DNA of 64,000 bases from Myxococcaceae bacterium (GTDB lineage: Bacteria > Myxococcota > Myxococcia > Myxococcales > Myxococcaceae): the NCBI GenBank assembly GCA_016793095.1, contig JAEUJQ010000045.1:62001-126000 (forward strand), read 5' to 3'. The translations under genes were made by a program, and so were the position numbers. Under the pieces are notes generated by a model. The model made no database searches and was not told the DNA's origin. It saw only the letters and a list, made by a program, of their open reading frames with translations. Of this stretch, positions 34,837 through 43,742 are shown piece by piece (the first letter of the stretch is position 1; every line of letters begins with the position of its first letter).

Positions 34837-36569
34837 TTCTTCTCCTTCGCGGGCGCGCCCTCGCGCAGGTCGATCAGCTCTGCGTCGTCGGGCAACTCGG
34901 TCTCGCCCTTCTCGAGCAGCCGCATGTACTCGCCGAAGCGCGTCTCGATGCTGCGCGGAATGACCTTGAACGACGGGGTGAGCTCCTGCCGATCGACGGA
35001 CAGCTCGCGATCGATGATCAGCGCGCGCGAGACCCGGTTGATCTTCGTGCCGGTGCGCTTGTTCATGCAGTCGATGCACTCGGTGAGGCAGGCGCGCAGG
35101 TGCTCCACCGAGCGCGGGCGCTCGCAGTTCGCGTCCTCGGCGCGCACCGTGCTGGACCCGAGCAGCTCGTTGTTCGGGAAGAGCAGCGCCAGCGGCGCGT
35201 CCTGTCCGCTGCCGAAGATGTAGGCGTGCTTCACGTACCGGCACGTCGCCGCGAGGCTGTCTTCGATCGGCGTGGGGAAGACCTTCTCGCCGTTGCCCAG
35301 CTTGAAGATGCGATCCTTGCGCGAGACGATCTTGAGCCCGCCCGCCGTCACCTCGCCGACGTCGCCCGTCTTGAACCAGCCGTCGTCGAACGCCGCCGCC
35401 GTGAGATCTGGCCGGTCGAAGTAGCCGCGCATGATGTTCGGGCCCTTCACGAGGATCTCGCCGTCGTCGGCGATCTTCACGGTCACCCCGGGGATCGGCT
35501 GGCCCACCACGCCCGGCTGCCGCTCGAGCGACATCGACGTCAGCGTGCAGCACGGCGAGGTCTCGGTGAGCCCCCACCCCTCGAGCACCGGAACGCCGCG
35601 CGCCTTGAACACGTCCGACACGTTGAGCGGCAGGGGCGCCGCCGCGGTGAAGACGAAGCGCAGCTCGGGGTGGAAGAAGGCCTGCTCGTGCTCAGGCGAG
35701 CTGAGGATGCGGCTCATCAGCTCGGCGTAGATCTTCGGCACGCTGAAGAAGACGTGTGGCCGCACCGCGCGCACGTTCTCGAGCATGAGCTCGATGTTGC
35801 GCCCGCCGGAGTCGTCGAGGGTGATCGAGCCGCCCGTCGACAGCGCGAAGAAGCGCTCGAAGAGGCCGCCGAAGCTGTGGTGCCACGGCAGGTACGAGAG
35901 CAGCCGCATGCCCGCGGTCGGCTTCCACAGCGCCCGCAGCGCCGCCTGCTGCGACAAGATGTTCCCGTGCGTGAGCATCACGCCCTTGGGGAAGTTCGTC
36001 GTGCCCGAGGTGAACATGATCACCGCGAGATCGTCGGCGCGGCTCTCGGTGGCGAAGCGCTCGAGCGCGGCGTCGCCGTCACGGTCGCCGATCACCTCGG
36101 CCCAGGTGCTCGCGCCGGGCGCCTGGCCGTTCAGCACCACCACGCACGCCGGCCGCACGTCCTCGGGGAGGCTGGCGAGGCGCGCCGGCGTGTCGACCAC
36201 CAGGGCGCTCACCCTCGAGAACGTGAGCAGCTGCGCGACGAAGTCGGCCGGGTAGCCGGGGAAGATCGGCACGCTCGTGCGGCCCGACGCCATGATCCCC
36301 AGCTCGACGACGAGGCGCTCGGCCGAGTTCCCGCACCACACGGCCACCCGCTCCTGCCGTCCGATGCCCCGGGCCTCGAAGAAGGCCCCGGCAGCGCCCA
36401 CGTGCCCGACGAAGCGCCCCCACGCCATGGGCTCGAACGACCCGCCCGCGCCGCGCTGGGACACCGCCGGCGCCGCGCGATCGAAGGTGCTCGCCTCGCG
36501 CAGCATCGCCGCGAGGTTCACGGTCACCGCCGGCAGGGAGGCCTCGGCCTCGAGCAGTCGCGCGCTCAC
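34833..36569 (-). CDS. AMP-forming acyl-CoA synthetase
   Basis: A 578-residue member of the adenylate-forming ligase family. The P-loop-like motif is MFTSGTTNFPKGVML. Downstream are GWGLTETSPC and FKTGDVGEV, and the hinge KDRIFKLGNGEKV. The general layout, with a long C-terminal part, is nearer to long-chain acyl-CoA synthetases than to benzoate-CoA ligases. In context it probably activates an aromatic or related carboxylic acid such as 4-hydroxybenzoate, but substrate cannot be read from the sequence. It follows bzdQ by 6 nt. Confidence 0.88.
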   Translation of the reverse strand: MSARLLEAEASLPAVTVNLAAMLREASTFDRAAPAVSQRGAGGSFEPMAWGRFVGHVGAAGAFFEARGIGRQERVAVWCGNSAERLVVELGIMASGRTSVPIFPGYPADFVAQLLTFSRVSALVVDTPARLASLPEDVRPACVVVLNGQAPGASTWAEVIGDRDGDAALERFATESRADDLAVIMFTSGTTNFPKGVMLTHGNILSQQAALRALWKPTAGMRLLSYLPWHHSFGGLFERFFALSTGGSITLDDSGGRNIELMLENVRAVRPHVFFSVPKIYAELMSRILSSPEHEQAFFHPELRFVFTAAAPLPLNVSDVFKARGVPVLEGWGLTETSPCCTLTSMSLERQPGVVGQPIPGVTVKIADDGEILVKGPNIMRGYFDRPDLTAAAFDDGWFKTGDVGEVTAGGLKIVSRKDRIFKLGNGEKVFPTPIEDSLAATCRYVKHAYIFGSGQDAPLALLFPNNELLGSSTVRAEDANCERPRSVEHLRACLTECIDCMNKRTGTKINRVSRALIIDRELSVDRQELTPSFKVIPRSIETRFGEYMRLLEKGETELPDDAELIDLREGAPAKEKK

Positions 36570-36575
36570 GGTCGT

Positions 36576-37397
36576 TCAGTTCCTGGCCAGCCGCACGTGG
36601 CGGTAGCCGCCCCAGATGCCGCAGCCGATCGCCCCCGCCATCGGCGAGAGCTCGTGGTTCACCACCTCGACGTTGCCGCCCGTCATGTTCTCCTTGATGG
36701 CCGCGACCAGCCCCACGTCGAGCCCGAGCCCGCCCGTCACCAGGATGCGCCCCTGCGCCTTCACCAGCCGCAGCAGGTTGACGAGCCGCTTGGCCATCGA
36801 CACGTGAATGCCCTTCAAGATGTTCCGGGTGGCGATGCCGCGGCTCACCATGTTGATCACGTCGGTCTCGGCGAGCACCGCGCAGATGCCCGACACGGCG
36901 GTCGGCTCGTCGGCCTCGAGCGACAGCTTGCCGACGTCTTCGATGGTGATGCCGAGGTAGCGCGAGATGTTCTCGATGAACTGCCCCGAGCCCGACGCGC
37001 ACTGCGACGTCATGCGGTAGCCGAGCACCTTCGAGCGCTCGTCCATGATGAGCGCCTTCGCGTGCAGCGCGCCCACGTCCACCACGGCGCGCGCGCCCGG
37101 GTCGATGAAGAGGGCGCCGCGGGCGTGCGAGGTCATCGAGTAGAAGTGCCCACGCCGGAACTCGACCAGCTCGCCGTCGCCGGTCGTCGCCACGTACGCG
37201 ATCTGATCGGGCGCGAGCTTGTTGCGGGCCAGCACGCGCTCCCAGGCCCCCTCGATCACCGCCTTCGGATCTCGCTTGCGCAGCTTCGACAGCTCGGTGT
37301 CGACGAGCCGCGGCTTCGAGACGTCCCCACTGAACTCGAGCAGCGCCACCTTGACCGAGCTGTTCCCCGCGTCGATGCCTGCCGTGTAGAAGTTCAT
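36576..37397 (-). CDS. bzdQ: class I benzoyl-CoA reductase subunit Q (ATPase, BcrD/BadG type)
   Basis: A 273-residue ASKHA-fold ATPase of the BadF/BadG/BcrA/BcrD family. It has the phosphate-1 loop GIDAGNSSVKVALL, a second loop VVDVGALHAKAL, and cysteines Cys133 (SQCASGSGQF) and Cys172 (SGICAVLAE), which with subunit P bind one bridging 4Fe-4S cluster. ATP hydrolysis here drives low-potential electrons to the N/O subunits for ring reduction of benzoyl-CoA. The start overlaps the bzdP stop by 4 nt. The order N-O-P-Q matches bzdNOPQ and bcrCBAD of denitrifiers. Confidence 0.9.
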   Translation of the reverse strand: MNFYTAGIDAGNSSVKVALLEFSGDVSKPRLVDTELSKLRKRDPKAVIEGAWERVLARNKLAPDQIAYVATTGDGELVEFRRGHFYSMTSHARGALFIDPGARAVVDVGALHAKALIMDERSKVLGYRMTSQCASGSGQFIENISRYLGITIEDVGKLSLEADEPTAVSGICAVLAETDVINMVSRGIATRNILKGIHVSMAKRLVNLLRLVKAQGRILVTGGLGLDVGLVAAIKENMTGGNVEVVNHELSPMAGAIGCGIWGGYRHVRLARN

Positions 37398-38767
37398 CGC
37401 TGCTCCTGGGCGGTCGGCTTCACCGGCTTCTGCAGCGCCTTGAGATCGACGCCGATGAGATCGCCCTTGCGGTCGCGCTTGGCGAACAGGGCGGCCCCGA
37501 TGGCGCCGGTGAAGATGCTGTCGGGGCTGATGTTGATCGTCATCTCGCCGTAGTTCTCGGCGATCAGCTTGCGGAGCGCGTCGGTGGCGGCCTGGTTCTT
37601 CGCGACACCGCCGGTGAAGGTGAACTCGCTCACCACGCCGCCGCTGCGGGCGAGCAGCGACATCGCGCGCAAGATGATGGCGCGGTGCAGGCCGGCCAGC
37701 ATGTCTTCCCGGCGCTCGCCGAGGGCCAGCCGCTCACGCAGCTCGGCGCCGGCGAACACGGTGCAGGTCGAGTTGATCTTCACCTGCTTGCGCGACTTCA
37801 TCGCGAGCGGCCCCAGCTCGTGCAGGCCCACGTTCATCTCGTCGGCGATGTAGCCGAGGTAGCGGCCGCACCCGGCGGCGCAGCGATCGTTCATCTGGAA
37901 GTTGGTGACGATGCCGTTCTCGTCGACCTGGATCGCCTTCGTGTCCTGGCCGCCGATGTCGAGCACCGTGCGCGTCTTCGGGAACATGAAGTGGGCGCCC
38001 AGCCCGTGGCAGAGGATCTCGGAGCGGATCTGCTCCTTCGGGAACGGCAGGCGCTGGCGGCCGTAGCCGGTGCCGATGGTGTTCAGCACCCGGAACTCGA
38101 TGGCGATCGTGTTCGCCACCGCGCGCGTGATCGCCTCGCCGTGCGCCTCGAACTCGGGCATGCGCCGCACGGCGTCGGCCGCGAAGCGAATGTAGTCGGC
38201 GAACGCGTTCGTGTAGCTCTTCGCCTCGACCTGCAGGATCGACTTGTCGTAGGTGCCGATGAGCCGATCGAGCAGCTTCGCGTCGTCGCCGGCCTTCTTC
38301 TCGGCGAGGTGCAGGAACGAGCTCGCCGCCACGTCGCGGAAGAAGTCGCTGCGCGCCACCGCGCCGGGCGTGAAGAGCCCCACGGCCTCGCGCTCCATCT
38401 CCGTGAGGATCTGATCGAGCACCGCGTGCGTCGGCGGCCGGTGCGCCGCGTTGGGCAGCAGATCGACGGCCTTCCGGCACGCCTGCGCGAGCGCCTCGAG
38501 CTGCCGGCTGTGCTGCGCCAGGCGGTACTTCTGGAACAGCCACGCGATCAGCTGCTCGTGGCCGTCGCCCGCCACCTGCGAGCGCAGCTCACGCCGGAGG
38601 ATCGCGAAGCGCGAGTTGATCTCGGCCTCCTCGCGGGCGATCTGACAGGCGATGTCGTAGTCGCTGCGAGAGTTGGTGATGCCGAAGCCGAGCAGCTTCT
38701 CGTGCTCGTCGAGGAAGACGGCCTTCGTGGTGGTCGATCCGAGATCGATGCCGACGTACGCGTCCAT
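37394..38767 (-). CDS. bzdP: class I benzoyl-CoA reductase subunit P (ATPase, BcrA/BadF type)
   Basis: A 457-residue ATPase of the same family as subunit Q but with a large insert (about 50-240). It has GIDLGSTTTKAVFLD at the N-terminus, VLDIGGQDTKAI, and the cluster cysteines Cys296 (DRCAAGCGRYL) and Cys335 (NSTCTVFAGAE). FTFTGGVAKNQ marks the adenosine site. The length and insert match the long subunit BzdP/BcrA. It follows bzdO by 3 nt and overlaps bzdQ by 4 nt. Confidence 0.92.
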   Translation of the reverse strand: MDAYVGIDLGSTTTKAVFLDEHEKLLGFGITNSRSDYDIACQIAREEAEINSRFAILRRELRSQVAGDGHEQLIAWLFQKYRLAQHSRQLEALAQACRKAVDLLPNAAHRPPTHAVLDQILTEMEREAVGLFTPGAVARSDFFRDVAASSFLHLAEKKAGDDAKLLDRLIGTYDKSILQVEAKSYTNAFADYIRFAADAVRRMPEFEAHGEAITRAVANTIAIEFRVLNTIGTGYGRQRLPFPKEQIRSEILCHGLGAHFMFPKTRTVLDIGGQDTKAIQVDENGIVTNFQMNDRCAAGCGRYLGYIADEMNVGLHELGPLAMKSRKQVKINSTCTVFAGAELRERLALGERREDMLAGLHRAIILRAMSLLARSGGVVSEFTFTGGVAKNQAATDALRKLIAENYGEMTINISPDSIFTGAIGAALFAKRDRKGDLIGVDLKALQKPVKPTAQEQR

Positions 38768-38770
38768 GGC

Positions 38771-40039
38771 TCAGCTCCTCGCCTCGAGCATCTGGAAGTA
38801 CGACTCGAGCCGGTTCTTGATGTTGGCGGCGCTGAAGTAGCGCGGGTCGACGAGATCGGACTCGATGAAGCCGCCGGCGCGCCCGGTGCGCTTCTCGATC
38901 TCCTTCATCATCAGCAGCTGGCCGGCCGAGAACGAGTTGCAGCTCTTGATCGAGTTGACGACGAAGCCGTCGGCCTGAAAGTCCTCGATCTGCTTCGCGA
39001 TCAGGTCGACGCGGCTCGGCAGGTTGCGGTTCGTGTAACAGCCCATGCAGTAGTCGGCGAGGCTCTCTAGCGGGTGCTCGGGGTCGTGCCGGAAGCCCTG
39101 CTCGTAGAGGCCCCCCACGCGCGTGTACGTCGAGCTCACGCAGACCGCGCCCTCGGCGTAGAACATCTCCCAGAACTCCCGGAAGCTCGTCCAGTTCGGC
39201 GGGCCCTCGACGACGAGCCGGTACTTCTCCTGGTGCACCTTGCCGTCCGGCGTGACGGGCCCGAGGCCCTGCTTCGCGCGCTGCTCCACCTCGGCGCGCA
39301 GCGTGCGGTAGTAGCTCTCGCACTCCTTCGTGCCGCGGAACGCCGTGAAGATCGGGCCGATGTAATAGACGCCGCCGAAGTACGCGTCGATCGGCGACGG
39401 CTTCTGCTTCGCCGCGTCCCACACGGCGACGAGATCGTCTTCGGACCGCGCCGACGAGGCGAGCATCGCGCGCAGCTTGTCCTCGTCGTACTTCTTGCCC
39501 GAGATCTCCTCGAGCTTCGGGATCACGACCTCCTTGAGCTGCTTCACCACGTACTTGCGCATCTCGGGCGTGATGCGCCCGTCGGCCTGGTAGGGCACGT
39601 GCAGCATCACCACCGGGCAGTTGTATTCCTGCTTCAGCAGCTCGAACCACTTCATGAAGGTGAAGCAGCCCGTGTAGCTGAGCAGCAGCAGCGACGGCTC
39701 GGGCAGGCGCTGGCCGGTGGGGCCGATGTTGCCCTTGCGCATCATGCCGATGTCGCTCTTCACGTACGTGCACACGTCCTCGGAGTGGCCCGCCTTCTCG
39801 GCCTCGAGCACGTAGTCGCCGCTCTGCTTCCGCATGGCCGACTGCAGCGCGTTGATCTCGGGGTGCACCGGCAGCAGATCGAACGCCCAGATCAGCTCGT
39901 TCAGGTTGCCGGGCACGAACGTGTAGACGGCCTTCTCGCCCGTCTTCGCCGTGTTCGCGAGCCGATCGAAGTGGCCCGCGATCATCTTCTTCTGCAACAG
40001 CATGCTGTCTTCTTTGATCGCGTCAGGTCGTGCGGTCAT
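38771..40039 (-). CDS. bzdO: class I benzoyl-CoA reductase subunit O (BcrB/BadE type)
   Basis: A 422-residue subunit of the 2-hydroxyacyl-CoA dehydratase D-component family that forms the substrate and cluster-binding module with subunit N. Typical parts are PVHPEINALQ, SEDVCTYVKSDIGMM, LLLSYTGCFTFMKW and the C-terminal NSIKSCNSFSAGQLLM. Conserved Cys residues in those segments are expected to ligate a 4Fe-4S cluster. It carries no ATPase motif. It overlaps bzdN by 4 nt. Confidence 0.92.
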   Translation of the reverse strand: MTARPDAIKEDSMLLQKKMIAGHFDRLANTAKTGEKAVYTFVPGNLNELIWAFDLLPVHPEINALQSAMRKQSGDYVLEAEKAGHSEDVCTYVKSDIGMMRKGNIGPTGQRLPEPSLLLLSYTGCFTFMKWFELLKQEYNCPVVMLHVPYQADGRITPEMRKYVVKQLKEVVIPKLEEISGKKYDEDKLRAMLASSARSEDDLVAVWDAAKQKPSPIDAYFGGVYYIGPIFTAFRGTKECESYYRTLRAEVEQRAKQGLGPVTPDGKVHQEKYRLVVEGPPNWTSFREFWEMFYAEGAVCVSSTYTRVGGLYEQGFRHDPEHPLESLADYCMGCYTNRNLPSRVDLIAKQIEDFQADGFVVNSIKSCNSFSAGQLLMMKEIEKRTGRAGGFIESDLVDPRYFSAANIKNRLESYFQMLEARS

Positions 40040-41202
40040 GCGGCTCCCCAGAGCTTGATCGAGTCGGCGAAGGTGCCCGTCTGTTCCTTGAAGACGTGGT
40101 ACTGGCTGGTGTTCTCGGCGTAGTTGAACGAGGTGTGCGGCACGCCGGCCTTGTTGAGCGCCTCGACGAGCATCGGCCGCTCGAGCAGCGCCGGGTCGCA
40201 GAAGCTGGGCGCGCAGAACACGACGCCCTCGGCGCCGTACTTCTTGACGCTGTCGATGAGGAACGCGCCCTTCTTGCGCCGCGGCTCGTAGCGCGAGGCC
40301 GTCTCGACGGTGTCGCCGAGGTAGGCGTTGGCGAGCTCGGTGAGCGGATCGTCGCCGAGCTTCACGTCGCCCAGCAGGTAGCGCGCGCCCAGCACCCAGT
40401 CGTCGTCCACCACGTAGCAGCCGCTCGCCTCGAGGGCGCGGATGAGGGCGATGGGCGGCTGCTCGCAGAAGGCGCCGGTCACCACCACGCGCGCGTTGTC
40501 GAGCGGCTTGCGGTCACGCTTCGCCGCCGCGGCGAGGTAGCGCTCGACGAGCGCGGTGTGCTCCTCGACGGGCAGCACGTTCGAGGCGCGCATGACGAGG
40601 TACAGCTCGTAGGTGGGCACCTTCTCGGGCGTCTTCGCGCGCGTGTCGTACAGCTTCGCGATGACGCGCCGGTTCTCGTTGTAGAGCGCGATCGACTGCC
40701 GCAGCCGCTCGGGCGTCACCGTCACCTTCGACAGCGCGCTGAGCTGCTGCAAGAGCCCCTCGAGCTCGTGCCGGTAGAAGGCGCCGCCGATGCCCGCGGT
40801 GAACTCCTGGGGGAAGTCGAGGTAGCGGACCAGCTTGTCCTTGAAGAGCATCTGCCACATGCCGCTCAGGTTGCGGATCACGTCGCAGATCGCGGGGAAC
40901 AGCATGCCGTCGAGGCAGTCGAGGCGGCCCGTCACGCCAAGCTCGATGGTCGAGCGCGGGATGTGACAGATGTACGACTGGAAGTACGCGTCGCCCTTGA
41001 TGATCTCGAGGTTCTCGCCGCCGCCCATGATGCCCACCGGCAGCATGCCCGCCGCGTGGATCAGCTCGCGCGGCGCGTACACCGGCATGAAGCCCACGGC
41101 GCGGCCGCCAGTGCGCTCCTTCCACTGCTTCACGGCGGTGAAGCTCAGGTCCTCGTAGAGGACGCGGCACTGCTCGACGATCTCGGTGGTCGGGTCAGTC
41201 AT
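40036..41202 (-). CDS. bzdN: class I benzoyl-CoA reductase subunit N (BcrC/BadD type)
   Basis: A 388-residue member of the 2-hydroxyacyl-CoA dehydratase family. It starts at the ATG at 41202, inside the last codons of the TetR gene (8-nt overlap). Family features are GFMPVYAPRELIHAAGMLPVG, SYICHIPRST, LDGMLFPAICDVIRNLSG and VVTGAFCEQPP. The order and sizes of the four subunits (388, 422, 457 and 273) match the Azoarcus-type BzdNOPQ enzyme. Together they reduce benzoyl-CoA to the cyclohexadiene at the cost of two ATP per electron pair, as known for the family, and are oxygen-sensitive. Confidence 0.92.
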   Translation of the reverse strand: MTDPTTEIVEQCRVLYEDLSFTAVKQWKERTGGRAVGFMPVYAPRELIHAAGMLPVGIMGGGENLEIIKGDAYFQSYICHIPRSTIELGVTGRLDCLDGMLFPAICDVIRNLSGMWQMLFKDKLVRYLDFPQEFTAGIGGAFYRHELEGLLQQLSALSKVTVTPERLRQSIALYNENRRVIAKLYDTRAKTPEKVPTYELYLVMRASNVLPVEEHTALVERYLAAAAKRDRKPLDNARVVVTGAFCEQPPIALIRALEASGCYVVDDDWVLGARYLLGDVKLGDDPLTELANAYLGDTVETASRYEPRRKKGAFLIDSVKKYGAEGVVFCAPSFCDPALLERPMLVEALNKAGVPHTSFNYAENTSQYHVFKEQTGTFADSIKLWGAA

Positions 41203-41878
41203 GGTGCTCCTTGCGCAGGCCAGAGACGAGCTTCCCCACCCGCTCGCGGCGATCGTCGATCTTCCGGCGCGCGCAGACGCCGTCGACGAAGGTGTGGAAG
41301 ATGTCGTCGGTGAGATCGCGGCCGGTGCCGTGCTTCTGCGGCGAGTACCAGCCGAAGATCCAGTTCATCATGCCGAACAGCAGGTACGTCGCGCGGGTCA
41401 GCCCCTTCGCGTCGGGCAGCTCGCCGCCCCGGTGGGCGATGAAGTCGCTCACCACCTGCCGGCACTGCTCGGTGTACCCGTCCTTGAGGCGGCGGATCTC
41501 GGCGATGCGCTCGAGCGTGAGGTTGTGCGTGCCGAGCATCAGCACCTTCATCTCGTCGCGGTGGTGCGAGAAGTAGTCGAGGTGGTTGAAGATCAGCGCG
41601 TAGAGCCGATCTTCGGGGTCGCTCAGGTGCGAGAGGATCGCCTCGAGGCTCTTCGTGAGCGCCGAGAAGCCGCGCACGTTGATCCAGTAGACGAGGTCCT
41701 CCTTCGTTTGGAAGTAGTGGTACAGCCCCGAGAGGCTGCGGCCCGTCTCGCTCGCGATGTCGCGCAGGCTGGTGCCGTGGTACCCGCGCTGGGCCATCAG
41801 CCGCGCCGAGTAGCGGAGGATCTCGTCGAGCCCCTCCTTGCCGGGCACGACCGCGCCGTTGCCGTTGCCGTGGCTCAC
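41195..41878 (-). CDS. TetR-family regulator, probable repressor of the aromatic operon
   Basis: A 227-residue regulator. The N-terminal helix-turn-helix (about 18-62) has YSARLMAQRGYHGTSLRDIA and GLYHYFQTKEDLV, the TetR signature. The C-terminal ligand-binding part is helical with MMNWIFGWYSP. It lies inside the operon, overlapping the hydratase gene before it and bzdN after it, so it would control its own expression. The nearby dyad at 43743-43760 is a natural operator. By analogy with PaaR-type TetR repressors, an aryl-CoA such as benzoyl-CoA could be the inducer; that is inference. It is not related to BzdR or BoxR. Confidence 0.9.
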   Translation of the reverse strand: MSHGNGNGAVVPGKEGLDEILRYSARLMAQRGYHGTSLRDIASETGRSLSGLYHYFQTKEDLVYWINVRGFSALTKSLEAILSHLSDPEDRLYALIFNHLDYFSHHRDEMKVLMLGTHNLTLERIAEIRRLKDGYTEQCRQVVSDFIAHRGGELPDAKGLTRATYLLFGMMNWIFGWYSPQKHGTGRDLTDDIFHTFVDGVCARRKIDDRRERVGKLVSGLRKEHHD

Positions 41879-42642
41879 GCGTTGCTCCAGGTGGGCCGGC
41901 GCTTCTCGATGAAGGCCTTGATGCCCTCGTTCGCGTCCTTCGTCGCCATCAGCTCGACGAGGTACTGGTGCTCGAGCTCGCCGATCAGCTCGCGGTAGCG
42001 CTTCACGAGGCCGAGCCGCGCCGCCCGGTTCGCCTGCCGCAGGGCCGCCGCGCTCTGCGGGAGGATGTGCTTCTCGAGGAAGCCGGCGACGACCTCGGCC
42101 AGCTTGCCCTTCGGAGCGACCTCGTTGGCGAGCCCCAGCCGCGAGAGCTCCGCCGCGTCGCAGGCGCGCCCGGTGAGCACGAGCTCGGCCGCCCGCGCCC
42201 CGGGAATGAGCGCACCCAGCAGCGCCGCCGCCACCGGCGGGAAGACGCCCAGCTTCACCTCGGGCACCCCCATCGAGACGGTCTCGTCGACCATCACCAG
42301 CGAGCAGGCCATCGCCACCTCGAAGCCGCCGCCGAAGCAGCGCCCCGAGACGCGGGCGAGGGTCGGCACCGGCAGCTCGAGGATGGTGCCGATCAGCTGG
42401 TGGAACTTCGGCAGCATCGCGTTCACCGCGGGCGCCTGGTGCTCCTCGACGCTCGCGCCGTAGGAGAAGTGATCGCCCTTCCCGCTCAGGATGATCAGCT
42501 TCACGCCCGGGCGCGCGGCCGCCTCGCGTAGCGCCGCGTCGAGGGCGACGATCACCCGCTCCGACACGATGTTCGCGGGAGGCGTGGCGATCAGCAGCTC
42601 GATCACCTGGCCGTTCATCAGCTCGTTTCGCTCGAGATCCAT
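41875..42642 (-). CDS. bzdW: cyclohexa-1,5-diene-1-carbonyl-CoA hydratase
   Basis: A 255-residue crotonase-family protein; the ATG at 42642 gives the family length (about 255-260). GDHFSYGASVEEH and RCFGGGFEVAMACS form the oxyanion-hole regions, and MGVPEVKLGVFPP follows. FSYGASVEEHQ is, from memory, typical of dienoyl-CoA hydratases (Dch/BzdW/BadK-like) and not of general enoyl-CoA hydratases. It adds water to the product of benzoyl-CoA reductase to give 6-hydroxycyclohex-1-ene-1-carbonyl-CoA. It is 11 nt after the dehydrogenase and overlaps the TetR gene by 4 nt. Confidence 0.9.
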   Translation of the reverse strand: MDLERNELMNGQVIELLIATPPANIVSERVIVALDAALREAAARPGVKLIILSGKGDHFSYGASVEEHQAPAVNAMLPKFHQLIGTILELPVPTLARVSGRCFGGGFEVAMACSLVMVDETVSMGVPEVKLGVFPPVAAALLGALIPGARAAELVLTGRACDAAELSRLGLANEVAPKGKLAEVVAGFLEKHILPQSAAALRQANRAARLGLVKRYRELIGELEHQYLVELMATKDANEGIKAFIEKRRPTWSNA

Positions 42643-42653
42643 CGCTCGCTCCT

Positions 42654-43709
42654 TCAGGGCGTGAAGATGACGCGCTTCTTCAGGCTGTGGTGCTGCGCCG
42701 CCGTGAAGACCTCGTTGATCGTCGCCAGCGGCCGGTACTCGACGTTCGCGAGCAGCTCGACGCGGTCGGCGATCACGTCCTTCACCACGTCGTCGTAGTA
42801 CTGCGGGCGGCAGCCCCAGTTGCCGAAGCACTCGGCGTCGAAGGCCATCAGGTTCGACAGCCGCAGGTCGAGCTTGTCCATCGTGAAGCCGACGATGGCG
42901 AGCGTGCCGGCGTACGAGAGCAGGTTGTACGCGGTCTCCTGCCCGCCCTTCGTGCCGCTCATCTCAAACACGCGCCACTGGTACGCGGGCAGCTTGTTGT
43001 CCTTCACGAGCGCGCGGAGCTTCTGCTTCAGCTCCTTCTGATCGAGCCCCTTCGTGTTGAGCGTGAAGCGCGCGCCCTGGGCCTTCGCGAGCTCGAGGCG
43101 GCCCTCGTCGACGTCGAGCGCGATCACCGTCGCGCCGACGTTCTTCGCGTGCTGCACCATGTAGATGCCGACGCCGCCGACGCCCACGACGATGGCCAGC
43201 TCGCCCGCCTTGAGCCCGCTGCGCTTGAGCGACTGGTACGGCGTGGTGATCGCGTCGGCGACGACCGAGAGATCCGACACCTTGTGGCGCCCCAGCTCAA
43301 CCGGCAGCACGCAGAGGAAGCGGCCCGGCACGAGGATGTGCGTCGCGAAGCCGCCATCGAAGTCGTTGCCCGGCATCTTCTGGTGCTGGCAGATGTTCTC
43401 GCGCCCGGCGCGGCAGAGCTCGCACTCGCCGCAGGGCAGCACCGCCGGCACGATCACCTGCTTGCCGACGAGGTGCTGCGAGGCGGGCCCGGCGGCGATC
43501 ACCTTGCCGCTCACCTCGTGCCCGAGGATCAGCGGCGCGCCCTTCTTCGTCTGCACGCCCTCGAAGAAGGTGAGGTCGGTGTGGCAGAGCCCACAGCCCG
43601 CGATCTCGATCACCGCGTCAGCGCCCTGCGGCGGCGCGATGGTGAACGCGCGCCTCTCGAGGGGCTTGCCGACCTGCGTGAAGAACCACCCAGAGGCCTC
43701 GATGCTCAT
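42654..43709 (-). CDS. bzdX: 6-hydroxycyclohex-1-ene-1-carbonyl-CoA dehydrogenase
   Basis: A 351-residue zinc-type alcohol dehydrogenase. The start at 43709 has GGAGA 6 nt upstream. The catalytic zinc site is GCGLCHTD and GHE, and the structural zinc lobe has four cysteines in CGECELCRAGRENIC. The Rossmann motif is VVGVGGVGIYMV. The C-terminal part, with GNWGCRPQYYDDVV, fits Had/BzdX enzymes that oxidise the 6-hydroxy product to 6-oxocyclohex-1-ene-1-carbonyl-CoA with NAD. It is the first gene of the 13-gene operon. Confidence 0.9.
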   Translation of the reverse strand: MSIEASGWFFTQVGKPLERRAFTIAPPQGADAVIEIAGCGLCHTDLTFFEGVQTKKGAPLILGHEVSGKVIAAGPASQHLVGKQVIVPAVLPCGECELCRAGRENICQHQKMPGNDFDGGFATHILVPGRFLCVLPVELGRHKVSDLSVVADAITTPYQSLKRSGLKAGELAIVVGVGGVGIYMVQHAKNVGATVIALDVDEGRLELAKAQGARFTLNTKGLDQKELKQKLRALVKDNKLPAYQWRVFEMSGTKGGQETAYNLLSYAGTLAIVGFTMDKLDLRLSNLMAFDAECFGNWGCRPQYYDDVVKDVIADRVELLANVEYRPLATINEVFTAAQHHSLKKRVIFTP

Positions 43710-43742
43710 GCGATCTCTCCGATTGACCTGGCTCAATTCCCA

